Notes under the pieces: model-generated | The model's database searches: none | What the model was told of the DNA's origin: nothing | What the model saw: only the letters and a program-made list of their open reading frames with translations | Made by a program: the position numbers and the translations under genes | In this document: positions 7,181 to 10,063 of the stretch, piece after piece | Position numbering within the stretch: position 1 is the first letter of the stretch | Layout: each line of letters opens with the position of its first letter | Source of the DNA: an uncultured bacterium | GTDB taxonomy: Bacteria > Actinomycetota > Coriobacteriia > Coriobacteriales > Coriobacteriaceae | Assembly: GCA_905215835.1 (NCBI GenBank) | Contig: CAJMRR010000070.1 | Location: forward strand, 1 to 10,063 | DNA: 10,063 nucleotides | Direction of reading: 5' to 3'

Positions 7181-7200
7181 GCTAGTATGATGAGCTAGTA
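7181..7200 (+). promoter_or_regulatory. Possible mreB operon promoter (-10) with a 7-base direct repeat
   Basis: TATGAT (7186-7191) is a good -10 hexamer 45 bases before the mreB start. No -35 is recognisable at 16-18 bases upstream, where the hairpin arm sits. GCTAGTA occurs twice (7181-7187 and 7194-7200), 13 bases apart, flanking the -10. This would fit an activator- or repressor-controlled promoter but is thin evidence. Confidence 0.35.
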
Positions 7201-7236
7201 GTTTTCCAGCAATCATCCAACACATCAGGAGTTGCG

Positions 7237-8280
7237 TTGTTTTCTTTGATGGATATGTTCTTCGGTAGCTATGCGGGCGATCTTGCCATCGACCTCGGCA
7301 CCGCAAATACGCTTGTCTCCGTGCGCGGCAAGGGCATCGTCATCCGCGAACCCTCCGTCGTCGCCATCGACAAGAACGACGAGCGCATCCTCGCGGTCGG
7401 TATCGAGGCAAAGCGCATGCTCGGCCGTACGCCCGGCAACATCGTGGCCGTTCGTCCCCTGAAGGACGGCGTCATCGCCGACTTCGACGTTACCGAGGCC
7501 ATGCTCCGCTACTTTATCGACAAGGCTTCCGAGAAGCGCTATCCGTGGACCCCGCGTCCGCGTGTTGTCGTCTGCGTTCCCTCCGGCGTCACGTCGGTCG
7601 AGAAGCGTGCCGTATTTGAGGCCACGATCCAGGCCGGCGCTCGCCAGGCCTACCTGATCGAGGAGCCCATGGCTGCCGCTATCGGCGCCGACCTGCCCGT
7701 CGAGGAGCCCACCGGCTCCATGGTCATCGACATCGGTGGCGGTCCTACCGGGGTCGCCGTTATCGCCATGGGCGGCATCGTCGTCTCGCAGTCCATCCGT
7801 ATTGCCGGTGACGAGTTCGATCAGGCCATCCTCACGCACGTTCGCGATGCCTACAACCTGGCCATCGGCGAGCGTACGGCAGAGGACATCAAGATCAAGG
7901 TCGGCTCCGCCGTGCCGCTCAAGGACGAGCTCGACGTCGAGGTCAACGGCCGCGACGTGATTACCGGTCTGCCCAAGACCGTGCGCATCGAGAGCGAGGA
8001 GATTCGTCGCGCGCTCAACAAGCCGCTCGACGAGATGGCCAAGGCCGTCAAGGACGCCCTCGATGCCACGCCTCCCGATCTCGCCTCGGACCTTATGTAC
8101 TACGGCATTTTGCTGACCGGTGGCGGCGCGCTGCTGCGCGGTCTCGACGTGCGCCTGCGCGATGAGACCGGTGTTTCGGTCAACGTCAGCCCCACGGCGC
8201 TCGATAACGTCGTTAACGGCTGTGCCCGCGTGCTCGAGGCCAATGCGTTTGATGGCGGCTTCGTCCAGACCAATGCTTAA
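7237..8280 (+). CDS. mreB: MreB, actin-like cell-shape protein, with altered phosphate-2 motif
   Basis: MreB polymerises with ATP on the inner membrane face and guides the elongasome that inserts lateral wall. The 347 residues match the family length and keep DLGTAN (19-24, phosphate 1), VCVPSG, LIEEPMAAAIG (Glu143, equivalent to catalytic Glu140 of Caulobacter MreB) and the adenosine motif LLTGGGALL. The phosphate-2 motif reads DIGGGPTGVAV (165-175) instead of the near-universal DIGGGTTEVAV. Pro170 replaces the catalytic Thr (Thr167 in Caulobacter) and Gly172 replaces the Glu. The reading frame is otherwise intact, so it is not an obvious pseudogene. The hydrophobic start MFSLMDMFF could serve membrane contact. 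TTG 7237 is chosen for AGGAG (7227-7231) five bases upstream; ATG 7249 lacks a spaced site. It is the first gene of mreBCD. Confidence 0.95.
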   Translation: MFSLMDMFFGSYAGDLAIDLGTANTLVSVRGKGIVIREPSVVAIDKNDERILAVGIEAKRMLGRTPGNIVAVRPLKDGVIADFDVTEAMLRYFIDKASEKRYPWTPRPRVVVCVPSGVTSVEKRAVFEATIQAGARQAYLIEEPMAAAIGADLPVEEPTGSMVIDIGGGPTGVAVIAMGGIVVSQSIRIAGDEFDQAILTHVRDAYNLAIGERTAEDIKIKVGSAVPLKDELDVEVNGRDVITGLPKTVRIESEEIRRALNKPLDEMAKAVKDALDATPPDLASDLMYYGILLTGGGALLRGLDVRLRDETGVSVNVSPTALDNVVNGCARVLEANAFDGGFVQTNA

Positions 8281-8301
8281 TTTCCAAAAGGTGGATTCCA
8301 T

Positions 8302-9300
8302 TTGGCACGATCTTCGGGTTTCTCCACAAATCTGAATACCAAGCGACAATCAACGGGTATGCGCCCGTTGATTGTTTTCAGCCTGATTTCGGTGTTGCTG
8401 CTCACGTTTTACATCCGCGAGGGCGAGGCAGGACCGATTCATGCCGTGCGTTCGGGCGTAACGACGATTACCTCGCCGGTGCGCTTTGTGGGTTCGGCTG
8501 TGGCGGCTCCCTTCAATGCCATCGGCAACGTGTTCTCTAACCTTACGGCGTCGCAGGACACGCTCGACGAGCTCAAGAAGCAAAACGAGGAGCTGACCTC
8601 TAAGGTTGCCGAGCTCTCCGAGGCTCAAAAGACCGCCGAGCGTCTGGAGGGGCTGGTCGGGCTGCAGTCGACCTACAACCTCAAATCGACCGCTGCTCGT
8701 ATCGTCGGTGCCTCGGGCGATGCCTGGACCTCGACCGTAACCATCGACAAGGGCTCTGCCGACGGCCTTACCATCAACATGCCCGTGACGAGTTCTGCCG
8801 GTGTTATCGGCCAGATTATCGAGGTATCGGCCAAGACCTCTACCGTGCGCCTGATTGGCGACGAGAACTCGGGAGTGTCCGCCATGGTGCAGGACACGCG
8901 CGCCCAGGGTATGCTGCAGGGTCAGGCTGACGGCACGCTGCGTCTTGAGTACGTGAGCGTCGACTCCGATGTTAAGGTTGGCGATATCATCGTGACCTCT
9001 GGCATCGGTGGCGTGTTCCCCAAGGGCCTTCCGCTTGGCACCGTCTCGTCGGTTGAGAAATCGGCAAACGACGTGTACTACACCATTGTGGTGCGCGCTC
9101 AGACCACGGCCGAGAACAACGAGGAAGTGCTGGTCATCACCTCGCTGACCGACGAACAGTCGGCCTCGGATGAGGACGTGAGCACGGCCAACAGCACGCC
9201 GCAGGGAACGTCGCGCGATGCTGCGACCAAGACGAAGGACGAGAGCTCGGATGACAGTTCCGACACGTCCGAGACGACCGATTCTGGCTCGAGCGAATAG
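8302..9300 (+). CDS. mreC: MreC, elongasome scaffold
   Basis: MreC is a bitopic membrane protein that links MreB/MreD to the wall synthases and activates PBP2. The 332 residues show a short cytoplasmic start, one membrane helix (about 23-38) and a coiled coil (about 83-120, with LDELKKQNEELTSKVAEL). The paired beta-domain follows (about 125-280), with typical segments such as ENSGVSAMVQDTRAQGML and VTSGIGGVFPKGLPLG. A Ser/Thr/Asp/Glu-rich tail of about 50 residues (283-332) ends the protein outside the cell. The tail is longer and more acidic than in model MreCs. TTG 8302 is supported by AAGGTGG (8288-8294) seven bases upstream. ATG 8359 is an alternative that would drop 19 residues and lies in a hairpin loop. 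It begins 21 bases after mreB. Confidence 0.94.
   Translation: MARSSGFSTNLNTKRQSTGMRPLIVFSLISVLLLTFYIREGEAGPIHAVRSGVTTITSPVRFVGSAVAAPFNAIGNVFSNLTASQDTLDELKKQNEELTSKVAELSEAQKTAERLEGLVGLQSTYNLKSTAARIVGASGDAWTSTVTIDKGSADGLTINMPVTSSAGVIGQIIEVSAKTSTVRLIGDENSGVSAMVQDTRAQGMLQGQADGTLRLEYVSVDSDVKVGDIIVTSGIGGVFPKGLPLGTVSSVEKSANDVYYTIVVRAQTTAENNEEVLVITSLTDEQSASDEDVSTANSTPQGTSRDAATKTKDESSDDSSDTSETTDSGSSE
8346..8378 (+). terminator. Terminator-like hairpin inside the 5' end of mreC
   Basis: ACAATCAACGGG (8346-8357) and CCCGTTGATTGT (8364-8375) form a perfect 12-pair stem with a six-base TATGCG loop, followed by TTTT (8375-8378). It lies within codons 15-26 of mreC if TTG 8302 is the start, and its loop holds the in-frame ATG 8359. 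The U-tract is short, so termination may be partial. Translation through it would melt it. Confidence 0.5.
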
Positions 9301-9311
9301 GGGGCATGTCC

Positions 9312-9878
9312 ATGGATCTACACGAGCAGGGGATGAGCTCCCGCACGTTTGTGATCGCCGCCATCGTGTGCGTGCTGCTGCAGGCAGGCCTGGCACCGCA
9401 GATCTCCATTGCGGGCGGTCGCGTCAACTTCATGATTATCCTGGTGTGCCTAAGCGTGTTCTCGGGCGACCCGACCCGTGCCGTCGTGTGCGGTTTTTGC
9501 AGCGGCTTGTTTTATGACCTGTCCGCTGCCGTGCCGGTGGGCGTTATGTCGCTCCTGCTGACCGTGGGTTCTTTTGCCCTGATGCACAGCGCCGTCGGTC
9601 AGACGGGCGGTACCCCGAGTGCGCGCGGCATCACTGTGGGCGCCTTCGCGCTCGTCATTAATGTGATCTACAGCATCATCTTGCTGTTTATGGGTTTGGA
9701 GACGAGCTTTGTCGTGGCGATCTTCGGCCATGCGCTGCCGTCCTCGATCCTGACGGGTCTGGTTGCCATTCCGTTTTTGATGTCCGGCGTCGTGCCGCAG
9801 TCCGTCTATGGATTCTCCGCGCGTGGCGGACGCCAGACGGGTATGCGCTTTAAGCCCAAGACCCGCAAGCTCAAATAG
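9312..9878 (+). CDS. mreD: MreD, integral membrane rod-shape protein
   Basis: MreD is the polytopic partner of MreC in the elongasome. The 188 residues contain about five to six hydrophobic segments: VIAAIVCVLLQAGLA, NFMIILVCLSVF, a GLFYDLSAA segment matching the conserved G-hydrophobic-D-L core of MreD, PVGVMSLLLTVGSFAL, VGAFALVINVIYSIILLFMG and HALPSSILTGLVAIPFLM. A basic tail ends in KPKTRKLK. ATG 9312 is preferred because the AGGGGG at the mreC stop (9299-9304) is seven bases upstream; ATG 9306 would be only one base from it. Translation is probably coupled to mreC, whose stop overlaps this ribosome site. The next gene starts 13 bases after the stop. Confidence 0.92.
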   Translation: MDLHEQGMSSRTFVIAAIVCVLLQAGLAPQISIAGGRVNFMIILVCLSVFSGDPTRAVVCGFCSGLFYDLSAAVPVGVMSLLLTVGSFALMHSAVGQTGGTPSARGITVGAFALVINVIYSIILLFMGLETSFVVAIFGHALPSSILTGLVAIPFLMSGVVPQSVYGFSARGGRQTGMRFKPKTRKLK

Positions 9879-9891
9879 GGGAGGCCCGTAG

Positions 9892-10063
9892 ATGTCTTCC
9901 CAGATGACGGTTATTATCGCCGGTATCGTGCTGGTTGTGGCCATCGTGGTCGCGCTGGTCATCATGCGTCGTGGCGATTCCCGTTTTACCTACGATACGC
10001 AGCATGGAACGGCCCCGCGCGCCACCGAGGGCGAGGGCAATACCGCGGCGACCGCCTTTAAGG
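9892..10063 (+). CDS. N-terminus of a membrane-anchored protein, probably PBP2; cut by the window edge
   Basis: Only 57 codons are visible. ATG 9892 follows AGGGGAGG (9877-9884) by seven bases and comes 13 bases after mreD. Residues 6-25 are one hydrophobic helix (TVIIAGIVLVVAIVVALVIM), followed by RRG and a polar Thr/Gly/Glu-rich stretch. Directly after mreD the usual gene is mrdA, encoding the transpeptidase PBP2. The short cytoplasmic start and single anchor fit a PBP2, but no penicillin-binding motif falls in the window. A small accessory membrane protein is the main alternative. Confidence 0.6.
   Translation, partial: MSSQMTVIIAGIVLVVAIVVALVIMRRGDSRFTYDTQHGTAPRATEGEGNTAATAFK

Noticed and set aside
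7182..7198. CTAG...CTAG around the mreB -10 as an operator dyad
   Set aside because: Four-base palindromic arms are too short; the same bases are better described as a direct repeat of GCTAGTA.
7225..8349. Open frame (374 codons) antisense to mreB
   Set aside because: It is opposite a certain mreB with a clear ribosome site, and the product has no recognisable fold.
8350..9396. Open frame (348 codons) antisense to mreC
   Set aside because: It is a shadow of mreC, very rich in Arg and His, with no supporting motif.

Overview
The window looks like a chromosomal segment of a high-G+C, anaerobic actinobacterium of the class Coriobacteriia, most likely Collinsella or a close relative. This rests on several inferences. 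Codon third positions are G/C-rich, and GTG and TTG starts are common (four of the eight protein genes). A CtpE/Exp7-like P-type ATPase is present, and mreB-mreC-mreD sits behind small membrane-anchored zinc-ribbon and TPR proteins. No marker gene proves the assignment.

Layout. Positions 1-828 (minus strand) hold the first 276 codons of a type I-beta DAHP synthase (aroF family) that runs off the left edge. Its 5' leader (829-1032) is shared with a divergent tRNA-Arg(CCG) gene at 1033-1109. The leader carries a terminator-like hairpin directed into aroF, an upstream segment that could pair with it, and a 43-codon ORF overlapping the aroF start. The tRNA has its own promoter and an intrinsic terminator. 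A 907-residue P-type cation ATPase with an unusual, very basic C-terminal tail follows only about 30 bases after that terminator. Next come a membrane-anchored double zinc-ribbon protein of unknown function (4013-5155), a cytoplasmic cyclophilin (5263-5805), and a membrane-anchored TPR protein (5817-7121) probably co-transcribed with the cyclophilin. A long hairpin then separates these from the cell-shape operon: mreB (7237-8280), mreC (8302-9300), mreD (9312-9878). The last gene (9892 to the right edge) encodes a one-helix membrane protein start that, by position, is most likely PBP2 (mrdA).

How the genes fit together. MreB, MreC, MreD and the probable PBP2 form the elongasome that guides lateral wall synthesis in rods. 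The aroF gene commits carbon to aromatic amino acids. The zinc-ribbon and TPR proteins share an architecture (cytoplasmic interaction domain, one membrane helix, small external domain), but nothing in the sequence assigns them a task.

Most noteworthy signals. (1) MreB carries Pro in place of the near-universal catalytic Thr of the DIGGGT motif, and Gly for the Glu two residues later. (2) A perfect 12-bp hairpin followed by Ts lies inside the 5' end of mreC and could set the MreB:MreC ratio. (3) aroF has an attenuator-like leader. (4) The ATPase has a PQGL instead of PEGL core motif and a ~100-residue Lys/Arg-rich tail. No mobile element, CRISPR array or defence system was seen.
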